From: G963674505 sp964575975
GTDB lineage: Bacteria > Desulfobacterota > Desulfobacteria > Desulfobacterales > SKZT01
DNA: 25,971 nucleotides
Direction of reading: 5' to 3'
Assembly: GCA_964575975.1 (NCBI GenBank)
Contig: CAZNTU010000066.1
Location: forward strand, 1 to 25,971
Positions within the stretch are counted from its first letter, which is position 1, and the number at the start of each line of letters is the position of its first letter. The translations under genes and the position numbers were made by a program. The notes beneath the pieces are model-generated. The model was not told where the DNA came from. It worked only from the letters and a program-made list of their open reading frames with translations, and searched no databases. Shown in pieces: positions 17,469-24,890 of the stretch.

Positions 17469-18059
17469 TCATGGAACCAACCACGTCGAACGAAGCTTGT
17501 TTTCATCCCAGACGAATCGGGCTCGCCGGTTTCCCAAAACGCTCAGCATCAACCAATCGATCACATCGATTCGGCAGACGACGGACATGAAATTCGGACG
17601 CCCCCTTTTGCTTTCCAGAAGCGTAGGAATTTTATTCCGCAGAAAATCGGACAATCCGGACGTCGGCGTGTCCACCGATGTGCCGGGAGGCTCGACGGTC
17701 GCGTAATTGAGCCTGCTCGTTATCGCGGCGGCATCCCATTGCTCGTCGGCGAAACGATCTTGCGAATGCAATGTCGCTTTGGCGTATATTCTCAGTTGGA
17801 CTTTCTCGGCGGGATGATAAAAAAGCCAGGAAACACGGTCGCATTCTTCGATTTCTCTTGCCTTGGGCGCTCTTGTGTCCGTATGGCAAACCAAAATCCG
17901 GTCCGGCAAGACGATTTGCCGAAGAATCACCGTGCGCATATTGCATCCTCCCTCTCCGGATGTTCCCAAAACCGGCCAGTGAAAAGGATCGTCAAAACGC
18001 TCGGCGCCTCTTTTCAGCATCGTCCAGATTTCGTCCAAAACCCCGTCAAGGGTGTCCAA
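17469..18059 (-). CDS. Pyridoxamine-5'-phosphate-oxidase-fold flavoprotein
   Basis: 196 residues from TTG 18059. The core MRTVILRQIVLPDRILVCHTDTRAPKAREI, DRVSWLFYHPAEKVQLRIYA and the C-terminal IDWLML..NRRARFVWDE match FMN-binding PNPOx-like proteins (split barrel) that are not the genuine pyridoxine enzyme. The frame is open to an ATG at 18167, but a promoter -10 box (18171-18176) ends three bases before that ATG, so a message from it could not include that start. TTG 18059 has AAGGA just upstream and gives the usual family beginning (DTLDGVLDEIWTML). Start uncertain. It lies upstream of the dehydrogenase gene, 138 bp apart, and may share its transcript. Confidence 0.72.
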   Translation of the reverse strand: MDTLDGVLDEIWTMLKRGAERFDDPFHWPVLGTSGEGGCNMRTVILRQIVLPDRILVCHTDTRAPKAREIEECDRVSWLFYHPAEKVQLRIYAKATLHSQDRFADEQWDAAAITSRLNYATVEPPGTSVDTPTSGLSDFLRNKIPTLLESKRGRPNFMSVVCRIDVIDWLMLSVLGNRRARFVWDENKLRSTWLVP

Positions 18060-18170
18060 CTTTCCTTTTTTTCGCTTCAACTGTATCGTCACTTGTTTTT
18101 TAGAAATTCGGGATATCGTAAAAAAACCGCAAGGTTTTCGAAACAATCCCTGTAAAAACTTTTGCATTTC

Positions 18171-18199
18171 ATGTTATTTTCGAAGCGACGTGTTGTCAA
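18171..18199 (-). promoter_or_regulatory. Sigma-70-like promoter for the PNPOx-like gene
   Basis: On the minus strand TTGACA (18199-18194) and TAACAT (18176-18171) are 17 bases apart. The predicted transcript start near 18163 rules out the ATG at 18167 and supports a later start for the gene. Confidence 0.55.
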
Positions 18200-18250
18200 C
18201 GGGCAATGACGGCATGATATTGATCTATCCACGCGTTATGGGAGGGCGAA

Positions 18251-18361
18251 ATGGGTTTGCCGACAAAAATCAAATTTAATCCGAGAGGTCTTGCCGCCGG
18301 CATCGGGAGCATGTCCTTCGACGATCCCAACAAGGCGTTGGAGAAGGTGTTCGAATCGTGA
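18251..18361 (+). pseudogene. N-terminal stub of a MetE-like (UROD/methionine synthase fold) gene
   Basis: A 36-codon frame with GGAGGG at 18241-18246. Its product reads KIKFNPRGLAAGIGSMSFDDP, then NKALEKVFES and stop. This is like the first residues of MetE/UROD-like proteins, which begin with a G-x-A-T-x-(I/V)-G-S-(L/M)-P-x-x-D-P-x-x-A motif. Those proteins run to over 300 residues, so this looks like a truncated remnant. The stop lies four bases before the next gene's ATG, so it could now serve as a short leader peptide coupled to that gene. Similarity is judged from memory. Confidence 0.4.
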
Positions 18362-18365
18362 AGCC

Positions 18366-19106
18366 ATGAGACTGGCGACTTTGAATATTCGTTTCGGCGC
18401 GGGTGACAAGCGATTGGACGAACCCGGCTACGACGTTCGGGTCACGGAAGGGAAAATCGCCGCGTTGGCGGCCGCGCTTCGTTCCGTAACCCCCGACATC
18501 GCGGCCCTCCAGGAAGTCAAGAGCGCCCGGCAGGTTCGACGAATCGCCGATATCCTGAACATGAAGGTCATGTACTGCCGCCATCCTTCTTCGTACTCGC
18601 TCGATTTCTTCGAATGGGGTTTGGCTTTTCTGTACCGGGTCGAAAAAACAAGGCAGGGATGCGTATCGGCGTTTTTCGACGAATCCACGCGTGCGGGACG
18701 CCACGCCCTGGTCGCCGAATTTTCCTTCGGGGGTCTTCCCGTGACGGTGGTAAACCTGCATATGGACCCGGAACATATCGCGGTCCAGATAGAAAACGTC
18801 CTGGCGTTTACCGAACGAGTCGAAACACCGACGATCCTGACGGGAGACTTCAACTGCGTCCCCGACGACCCGGCGCTGGACCCGGTAAAAAGAAAATGGA
18901 TCGATACTTGCCATGCCGTAGATTCCCCGAGCGCAAGGGAAGCCAGATTGAAGGGGACCGTCCTGGACGGGAACCGGCGCATCGACTATATTTTCGTCGA
19001 ACCCGAACTTTTCGAGGTCCGGGAAGCGGGCCTGCCCCCGCCGGAACACCGTCGGGTCTCCGATCACGTCGCCTATTTCGTCGATATCGAGTGGAAAAAT
19101 TCCTGA
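18366..19106 (+). CDS. Endonuclease/exonuclease/phosphatase family protein
   Basis: 246 residues. All family motifs are present in order: N-terminal LATLNIRF, LQEVK (metal-binding Glu), VVNLHMDPEH, TGDFNCVPDDP, RIDYIFV and the C-terminal SDHVAYFVDI with the catalytic His. The fold covers Mg-dependent phosphodiesterases and phosphatases acting on DNA, RNA, inositol phosphates or lipids. There is no signal peptide, so it is cytosolic. ATG 18366 lies four bases after the stub ORF and lacks a strong ribosome site of its own. Specific substrate cannot be assigned. Confidence 0.85.
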   Translation: MRLATLNIRFGAGDKRLDEPGYDVRVTEGKIAALAAALRSVTPDIAALQEVKSARQVRRIADILNMKVMYCRHPSSYSLDFFEWGLAFLYRVEKTRQGCVSAFFDESTRAGRHALVAEFSFGGLPVTVVNLHMDPEHIAVQIENVLAFTERVETPTILTGDFNCVPDDPALDPVKRKWIDTCHAVDSPSAREARLKGTVLDGNRRIDYIFVEPELFEVREAGLPPPEHRRVSDHVAYFVDIEWKNS

Positions 19107-19845
19107 TCGGAAAAATACTGACTGGAATTTCGCCAATAAAGCAAACTCGAAAGGCACGGCCTGGATCGTCGCCGCAAGTTGCTGCTTTCCGGAAAGTCCC
19201 GGGCGCGGGCAAGCCAATGCCGGCCGCCGAACCGGGCCGGCCGTTGCATATCGTCCAAATGGACCGTCCGAGGACAACTTGATCGTAGCCGCCACAATCA
19301 ACCGGCAACTTCTGGGCCAGGCCCTCTTCCGCCGGTTCGACTACGTTCCGAGCTACGGCCTTCCGGACGGCAAGGGCCGACAGCGTCATCTCCACTTTCG
19401 GATCCGGAGCGGGTCGGACAGGCGCCTCGATACCTCCACAATTGGTGCCATACGATCCTCAGTTACGAGTATCAAAAGGCTCTGATCTTAGCGTGATCCG
19501 TATGCTTGCCGTCCCGCAGAACGCTGGCGGCATTGGTGTCCAGCAGGCTGCAATTTCCGGCAGGTCCTGGAAGCCCTCATGCAAAAAAATACGCCGACAA
19601 CCGCATCGCGGACATCGAAGATCCCAAAGTCCTGGAACTCCAGCCTTTCGACCGCTTGGGAAGCAAGACCCACATCAGAAGGGGCATCTTCGGAGGGCCG
19701 GAAAATTTTTCCAAGGCCTTGTCGGAATTGGATATGGCCATGAAAGACATCCTTCGAGAGACCGCGTTATCGACGCAAACTCGAAAATGAAACCTTTCGA
19801 AGCACAGACGGGTTTTCAAACAGGCTCTAAAAGTTGTCCTGTTCT
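19107..19845. other. Decayed sequence without an intact gene
   Basis: About 740 bp separating the EEP gene from the island. Open frames are short, lack ribosome sites and change frame. On the minus strand, stretches such as LSALAVRKAVARNVVEPAEEGLA (about 19320-19395) and LLDTNAASVLRDGKH (about 19500-19550) look protein-like but are not in one uninterrupted gene. Most likely it is the remains of older genes at a junction. Confidence 0.5.
19581..19790 (+). pseudogene. Possible C-terminal gene remnant
   Basis: An open frame ending with TGA at 19790 encodes a natural-looking C-terminus (IADIEDPKVLELQPFDRLGS, then FGGPENFSKALSELDMAMKD). No start codon with a ribosome site precedes it and I recognise no family. 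It could be the 3' end of a gene whose front was lost. Confidence 0.2.
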
Positions 19846-20952
19846 TCACGCCTTCGCGGTCAGTTCCATTGTTCGATTGCTGCATTTATGGGAGGGGAAA
19901 TGTGTTTTTATTATTTGCTCTCTATGGAATGAAGGCTCCGGCTGAAGGATTTTTACCGATTGGCCGAGTTCGATAACAATGGTACCGGCGCACGGATATC
20001 CTTTCTGTTCGACGAAAAAAGAATCGTCGTTTGCTTGGCGATCTCTGAAGCAATCGATCAAATCGTTCCTTTTTGGCCTTCTATTCCCCATGCATTGACC
20101 GGTACCCTGCGTACACAAAAGACAAATTTCCGGATGATTACCAATGGCCTCGAAAACGTGGGGATTCGGATGGTTGTACCTCGCTCCGTCGGTTCCCACC
20201 GAAATAACGACCACCGTAGGGGAAATGGCTTTCAACAAGTCTTCCGGATCTCTGTCCTTCCACGCCCCATGGTGGGGAAATTTCAATACGTCGCCGGACA
20301 TATCCGTTTCCATTTTCTGCAAATCCATTTTCTGCAAACAATCCCATCCGGCGGGTTCCAAGTCTCCCATGAGAATGGCGCTCGTTCCGTTGCCGTTCAC
20401 TTTTAAAACTGCGGAAATATCGTTCAGACTTTTTTCAATCAGCTCGTGAACGTCAACTTCCCATGGATGAATCAATTCGATGATTCCACTCAGGGGCAAT
20501 ATCCTGTCCGGATCCTTTGCCAAAGTGTGGTAGCGGTCTCGATGGGATTGAGCCCATCTGCGGAGTTCGATGAGAGCGTCTTTCAACTTTCGATCCCTGG
20601 TATTTCCGTTCGACGAAACATCCGAGTGACCGTCTTCGTCGTCGCGGATTCGGTCCCATATTTCTTTCTTAACTTGCGGAAAATAAAATAACAGCTTTTC
20701 GCATGTGAGATTTAGTTCGCTTTTGACATTGGCGACCAATTTCATGATCCCTCTGTAATGGTCAAGATGCAAATGCGAAATTATCACTCCCCTTATTTGG
20801 CGGATATCGTATTTTTCAATATAGCCGATCGCGGCCTCCGCATCGAGACAATCGACAATTACGGCTTCATGGGTTTCAGGGACCGATACGACAATCGTAT
20901 CGCCCTGGCCTACGTCGATAAATGCGACCCTGACAGTGGACCTCGTTTCCAT
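19846..20952 (-). CDS. ComEC-like metallo-beta-lactamase-fold hydrolase
   Basis: 368 residues. The N-terminus VAFIDVGQGDTIVVSVP and the metal motif HLHLDH (60-65) are those of the soluble MBL domain of ComEC/Rec2. Further metal ligands are LMGDLEPAGW (Asp) and FPHHGAW (His), and SVGTDGARYNHPNPHVFEAI is the ComEC-type C-terminal motif. There is no signal peptide and no membrane helix, unlike full ComEC. ComEC MBL domains have been linked to nuclease action on incoming DNA. A linker with many charged residues (about 110-150) is inserted after the metal site. It is the last gene of a minus-strand trio, 18 bases after the methyltransferase. A role as nuclease effector is inference. Confidence 0.83.
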   Translation of the reverse strand: METRSTVRVAFIDVGQGDTIVVSVPETHEAVIVDCLDAEAAIGYIEKYDIRQIRGVIISHLHLDHYRGIMKLVANVKSELNLTCEKLLFYFPQVKKEIWDRIRDDEDGHSDVSSNGNTRDRKLKDALIELRRWAQSHRDRYHTLAKDPDRILPLSGIIELIHPWEVDVHELIEKSLNDISAVLKVNGNGTSAILMGDLEPAGWDCLQKMDLQKMETDMSGDVLKFPHHGAWKDRDPEDLLKAISPTVVVISVGTDGARYNHPNPHVFEAIGNHPEICLLCTQGTGQCMGNRRPKRNDLIDCFRDRQANDDSFFVEQKGYPCAGTIVIELGQSVKILQPEPSFHREQIIKTHFPSHKCSNRTMELTAKA

Positions 20953-20970
20953 TGGATTTGAAATGCCCTC

Positions 20971-23499
20971 TTACGAAAGCGCTTTTGCGATCTCGTCGAA
21001 AAGTTCTTCTTCGTTCAAATAGGTATAATCCTGAGGTTGGAATTTTCCCGAGTATAAATGGCTTAAGGAGCGCTTTCTCACGCATTCTCGGGGAATGAAT
21101 GTCCGAAAAGCGGTTTCCGGACGCAACAGCCAACCCGGCATGGACGGCGAAACAGGCACGGTCTGCAATTCGTCGAAATCGCTTATCCACAGGGTTATCG
21201 TACCGCTCTCGGGATCGACGCTGTCAACGACTCCGGTTGTTTTCCATCTTGCGCCAAATTCTGGCAACCTGTCTATGGTGATCGACGGGTTAGTATCCCA
21301 TTCGTAAATCGATTTTAGTCGATCGAATTCGTCATCTTCGAGTCTATAGGCCGATTTTAAAATATTGTCGATCGCGATCAGGTCGTTTTCGGATGTTTTC
21401 CCGAATTTTTCGAAAGACTTTTCCATACGAATTACCGCCTCGGTTAGAATATCGCAATCTTTGACGCCCAAAGCCGGAAAAGGTATGCTTTTCAGAGCAT
21501 TCGTCGGTATTCTGGGATATTTATGATGCTCCACAATCCAGGCGTTACCGACTTTCCAATTTAGAACGGCGGCAATAACTTCATGTGCACTACCCTTTTT
21601 TTCCGATTCCTGATTGGGGGCTACAACAAAAAAACTGTCCGAAACATAATAGCCTTTTCTGTCGATCGCTACTTTTACTCGCTTTCCCCAACTGGGGTTG
21701 GTTGCCGATGCGAGCACTATTTTTTTATTTTTAAAAAGATGCTCCTTGTCTTTCCGGGGCTCTTCCAATTCGTTTGGATAGACTATCGTGGATGCGGCGT
21801 CGTAATTAATATGGAAGGATTCCTCGATAGCATCCTTTGCACCTCTGAACCAATTTACCTTCTTCGGGTCCGGATAGTCACGCCATCGTTTTCTTTCCGG
21901 ATTGTTGCCAACTATCGCTCCCGTAATGATATCCGCGATATCCGATATTGGCGTGGCGACCGACTTTATTCTATCCCATGAAGATTTCGGCAGGATGTGC
22001 TTAAAATCCATTGCATTCGAAGTCGGGGAACGTTGCGGTCGTTTCGAATTGTCATCCCATTCGGCTTGGTCCTCGACAATTATCGACGAGGTAAAAATTC
22101 CCTTTTCCTGAAATGTGTCAAGCATATGCGGTTGCAACGTTCTTATTCTCACGGGAAAGGTGCTTGGGTGTCCGGCCTGTTTTTTTCGTGCAAATATCAC
22201 AATGGAGTTTGCCTTCGCATCTTGAAAAACACCTATCGGCAATTCCCACATTTCCTGTATGTCGCAATTTTGCATTAGAAAATGTCGCAGGTTCGAAGAC
22301 GCTTGGGAAATTGTGAAAGACTGCGGCATGATCATGGCCAAATATCCCCCGTGCGAAAGATATGTGATCGCATGTTTCATGAATGCGTCCGCCAGTTGGA
22401 ATCTTTGCTTTTTTCCCGATATCGTTTCCCGATCTCCTCCGAAAGGAGGGTTCCCGACGATTATGCCAGGACCCGAGCGACCGAATTTTTTTTCCATCCA
22501 TATATCCGAATTTTTGCTGTCAATATCCCAACTGTCTTCCAGAGTTGAAATAAGCAATCCCAATCCGGCCAGGCGTGCGGTGAAATTATCCTTGTCGTTT
22601 CCGGTTATCAATTGCCGCAACGGTTTCCCTTCCATGTCGATCATGCGCGACATTCTTTCGTATCCGGCTATCAGAAAACTTCCCCAACCGCAGGTCATGT
22701 CCGCCACGGTCCTTTTTTCGGGAGGCAGGAATTCGACCGGTATGGTATTCCATATTCGACGCGTGAGGTAAAGCGGCGTGTCGTAGCGGCCCAGTTTTTT
22801 TCTGACCTCCTTGTCGGGATAGGCCTCTCTGTAAAGATTTGTGAGCATTTCCGGGGAAAAGCCGGAATAACACAACTCCGTCAGGATTCCGTACGCGGAA
22901 TCGGCTGCTTTCCACCATTTCTGGACGAGATTCATGTCGAAATAATTGGGAAACTTTTGGTTCGCGGCGGACATAAGCATGCCGAATTCGGGCTTGCCCT
23001 TTTGAAGACCGCTTCCCAAGGTCCCTGTGTGCGCAAGTATTTGATCGCGCTTCAAATCGTCCGAATATTCTCGCAGGGCATTGGAAAGGTTTTCATAGCC
23101 GATATTCGATTCGATTTTTTTGCATTCCAACGTTCGAGATTTCCTGTCCGCGATGTTGCTGAACCAAAAGGAAAATGTCTTGTTTTTGTTCTTGTGAATG
23201 AAATGAAAAGGAGCGGCGGACCTTGCGAGAATTTCGACGAGGGCGCTTTCCTCTTTGTCGCCCAAGGTGTTGAAAATCGAAATGCCCGTATGATCGAGAG
23301 TTCGACGCGTTTCATGCGTGAAGGCGATCGCGTTCGCCTTGAATTCGCGTCCGCCGATTCCGGTGAACGGGTAATTCTCCCTGATCATGGTCTTCGGGGA
23401 AAAGCAGAACTCCTTCAGAAGATCGAATACCGCTTCGCGAGCGTTCCTGTTCAACGGCACGAATGGAAACCGGGAATCGATGAAATTCGGCGATTGCAT
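20971..23499 (-). CDS. N6-adenine DNA methyltransferase with target-recognition region
   Basis: 842 residues from ATG 23499, eight bases after AAGGA; the longer frame to 23589 overlaps the regulator gene. The AdoMet motif I is VADMTCGWGSFLIAG (about 265-279) and the catalytic motif IV NPPF at 350-353, the gamma order of HsdM/type IIG enzymes. Residues about 525-700 look like a type I/IIG specificity domain (for example VLNWKVGNAWIVEHHKYPRIPTNALKSIPFP). A small C-terminal region of about 90 residues follows. The N-terminal 200 residues match nothing I know and show no clear PD-(D/E)xK nuclease motif. It likely modifies its own recognition site. Base composition is visibly more AT-rich than the flanking genes, which suggests transfer. 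Confidence 0.87.
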   Translation of the reverse strand: MQSPNFIDSRFPFVPLNRNAREAVFDLLKEFCFSPKTMIRENYPFTGIGGREFKANAIAFTHETRRTLDHTGISIFNTLGDKEESALVEILARSAAPFHFIHKNKNKTFSFWFSNIADRKSRTLECKKIESNIGYENLSNALREYSDDLKRDQILAHTGTLGSGLQKGKPEFGMLMSAANQKFPNYFDMNLVQKWWKAADSAYGILTELCYSGFSPEMLTNLYREAYPDKEVRKKLGRYDTPLYLTRRIWNTIPVEFLPPEKRTVADMTCGWGSFLIAGYERMSRMIDMEGKPLRQLITGNDKDNFTARLAGLGLLISTLEDSWDIDSKNSDIWMEKKFGRSGPGIIVGNPPFGGDRETISGKKQRFQLADAFMKHAITYLSHGGYLAMIMPQSFTISQASSNLRHFLMQNCDIQEMWELPIGVFQDAKANSIVIFARKKQAGHPSTFPVRIRTLQPHMLDTFQEKGIFTSSIIVEDQAEWDDNSKRPQRSPTSNAMDFKHILPKSSWDRIKSVATPISDIADIITGAIVGNNPERKRWRDYPDPKKVNWFRGAKDAIEESFHINYDAASTIVYPNELEEPRKDKEHLFKNKKIVLASATNPSWGKRVKVAIDRKGYYVSDSFFVVAPNQESEKKGSAHEVIAAVLNWKVGNAWIVEHHKYPRIPTNALKSIPFPALGVKDCDILTEAVIRMEKSFEKFGKTSENDLIAIDNILKSAYRLEDDEFDRLKSIYEWDTNPSITIDRLPEFGARWKTTGVVDSVDPESGTITLWISDFDELQTVPVSPSMPGWLLRPETAFRTFIPRECVRKRSLSHLYSGKFQPQDYTYLNEEELFDEIAKALS

Positions 23500-23525
23500 T
23501 TTTGAGTTCCTTTTCGACCCTCGAA

Positions 23526-23981
23526 TCAACAGACTTCCCTTGGTTCTCTCTCCCGTCTGTCGATATTTTCGTTCTTTGTAAAGCCGCATCCGTCCTTTTC
23601 AATACGGACTATTTCCGCCTCGATCTTCTCCGTATCGAATGCGAAATATTGCTGCCTTGTAATCGCGTTGAAATACGTTCCTTTTTCGACAACGATCATG
23701 TCGTAGCCGTCGGTGTGAATGATCAATCGGCATATGGAATCGTCCGTGCAGGGCAATATCCGAGATAAATTGGCGATGCCTTTTCTGACTTTTTGGAGGC
23801 TCAACCCGTTTTTCCTTAGTTGAACCAAGACTCGCAATTTGACAATATCCCCGAAGGAGTAACGATGGACCTTGCCAATGCGCTCGGGAACGACAATGCG
23901 GCTTTTCACCCAATATTTCAATTGGTTTTCCGTCGCCCCCGTCAATCTCTTCACGATTGTTGTAGAATATCCGTTTGTCAT
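23526..23981 (-). CDS. MerR-like helix-turn-helix regulator
   Basis: 151 residues. The first 70 form a MerR-type winged helix (STTIVKRLTGATENQLKYWVKSRIV, then the wing HRYSFGDIVKLRVLVQLRKNGLSLQKVRKGI). The C-terminal half (about 85-135: ICRLIIHTDGYDMIVVEKG, QQYFAFDTEKIEAEI) is a compact beta-rich domain, not the usual MerR coiled coil or metal-binding loop. No Shine-Dalgarno is visible before the ATG. It heads the operon, 26 bp ahead of the methyltransferase, and probably controls it through the repeats at 23987-24029. Confidence 0.8.
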   Translation of the reverse strand: MTNGYSTTIVKRLTGATENQLKYWVKSRIVVPERIGKVHRYSFGDIVKLRVLVQLRKNGLSLQKVRKGIANLSRILPCTDDSICRLIIHTDGYDMIVVEKGTYFNAITRQQYFAFDTEKIEAEIVRIEKDGCGFTKNENIDRREREPREVC

Positions 23982-23986
23982 AAATC

Positions 23987-24051
23987 GGTTTAAAAATTTT
24001 TAAATCAATATGTTTTTTAAACCAATATGATGAAAAAGGACCATGTGTCAA
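23987..24051 (-). promoter_or_regulatory. Promoter and palindromic operator of the MerR-methylase-MBL operon
   Basis: TTTAAAAATTTTTAAA (23989-24004) is a perfect 16-bp palindrome. Two direct repeats TTTTTAAA(T/C)CAATATG lie at 23997-24012 and 24014-24029 (15 of 16 identical). GGTTTAAA (23987-23994) and TTTAAACC (24016-24023) form an inverted pair. On the minus strand TTGACA (24051-24046) is a perfect -35; a -10 such as CATATT (24029-24024) or TATTGG (24027-24022) falls within the second repeat. This fits an autoregulated operator. The remainder to 24367 (about 316 bp) holds no gene I can support. Confidence 0.5.
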
Positions 24052-24367
24052 GGCAATACGAGACTTCATGACGAACGCCACGCAGCGCGGCCGGTTCGGC
24101 ATAAAGATCAAAAAGAGCGCGATTTGACGGTTATTTGATCGCTCCTTTGAAAACGGGGCGGCATCCGAAACCACCAGGTGCGAATCGTCGCCGCCGGGGG
24201 CAAAAAGACCGAAGTCGCCATCGACGGCGCGCGAGCGTGGCCAGGGAGCCGTTTTGGCTGCAATCGGATCGAAGGCACAGGAACCATATGGCAATAATCT
24301 CGTAGACAGCCATGGTGCCGGGTTGCCGGCATCAGTAGCTGGTCTTAGGGATATGGAAGGTGATATT

Positions 24368-24550
24368 ATGCGCAGCCAAGATAACGGGTCGTCGGACCCT
24401 TTGAAACACAAGCCCGTTTCGGAACCGGAAATCGACTATTCTCCCAAAAACTACACGTTTAAAGAAAACCTGCTCATTATTGGGAAAATGTTGGCCATCG
24501 CCGCGTTCCTTCTTTTCCTCTTATGGATCTCCCAGAGGCATATAATATAA
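24368..24550 (+). CDS. Small single-pass membrane protein, unknown
   Basis: 60 residues, ATG 24368 with GGAAGG at 24355-24360. The hydrophilic N-terminal 33 residues (SDPLKHKPVSEPEIDYSPKN) precede one hydrophobic helix, about 36-54 (LLIIGKMLAIAAFLLFLLWIS), ending in QRHII. The likely orientation is cytoplasmic N-terminus, though the flanking charges (K before, R after) are ambiguous. No family recognised. It precedes the reductase gene by 340 bp. An alternative start at 24353 has a poorer ribosome site. Confidence 0.6.
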   Translation: MRSQDNGSSDPLKHKPVSEPEIDYSPKNYTFKENLLIIGKMLAIAAFLLFLLWISQRHII

Positions 24551-24563
24551 GGCGGAAGCCCCC

Positions 24564-24612
24564 GGAAAAAGAGGGTACGAAATTTTTCAACTCGTCCGCA
24601 TCCTCTTTTTCC
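24564..24612. repeat. 11-bp perfect inverted repeat
   Basis: GGAAAAAGAGG (24564-24574) and CCTCTTTTTCC (24602-24612) are exact reverse complements with a 27-base loop, just after the small membrane protein gene. It may mark the end of that transcript. The rest of 24551-24890 holds no gene I can support; a minus-strand frame there has no start codon. Confidence 0.35.
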
Positions 24613-24890
24613 ATAGTCCATCGACGGTAAAATCTTACCACTGGAAGATATCCTTCGCGGGTCGGATACCCATACTGAATGCCTCTCCATTCGTCTATAT
24701 CGACCGTTTCTATAATCGAACCGTCGATTATGGAAATTATGAATTTGACCCATCGACAATATCCATGAGATAAATCCCGACTCTTTTATGGGAGAGGATT
24801 TTCGGGAGCAAAAGTCTCGTAACGAATCTCCGAAATTTACAATACCAGTTTTTTCCGCAACATCGGCACACTTTACGAGGAGGTTGAACA

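Noticed and set aside
20971..23499. Methylase as the HsdM subunit of a type I restriction system
   Set aside because: No hsdR or hsdS gene is adjacent, and the recognition region is fused to the methylase, so a type I system is not supported.
24477..24785. A minus-strand open frame with protein-like sequence (for example IDEWRGIQYGYPTREGYLP)
   Set aside because: No ATG, GTG or TTG start with a ribosome site precedes the protein-like part, and its 3' end overlaps the small membrane protein gene antisense. It may be an old remnant but cannot be supported as a gene.
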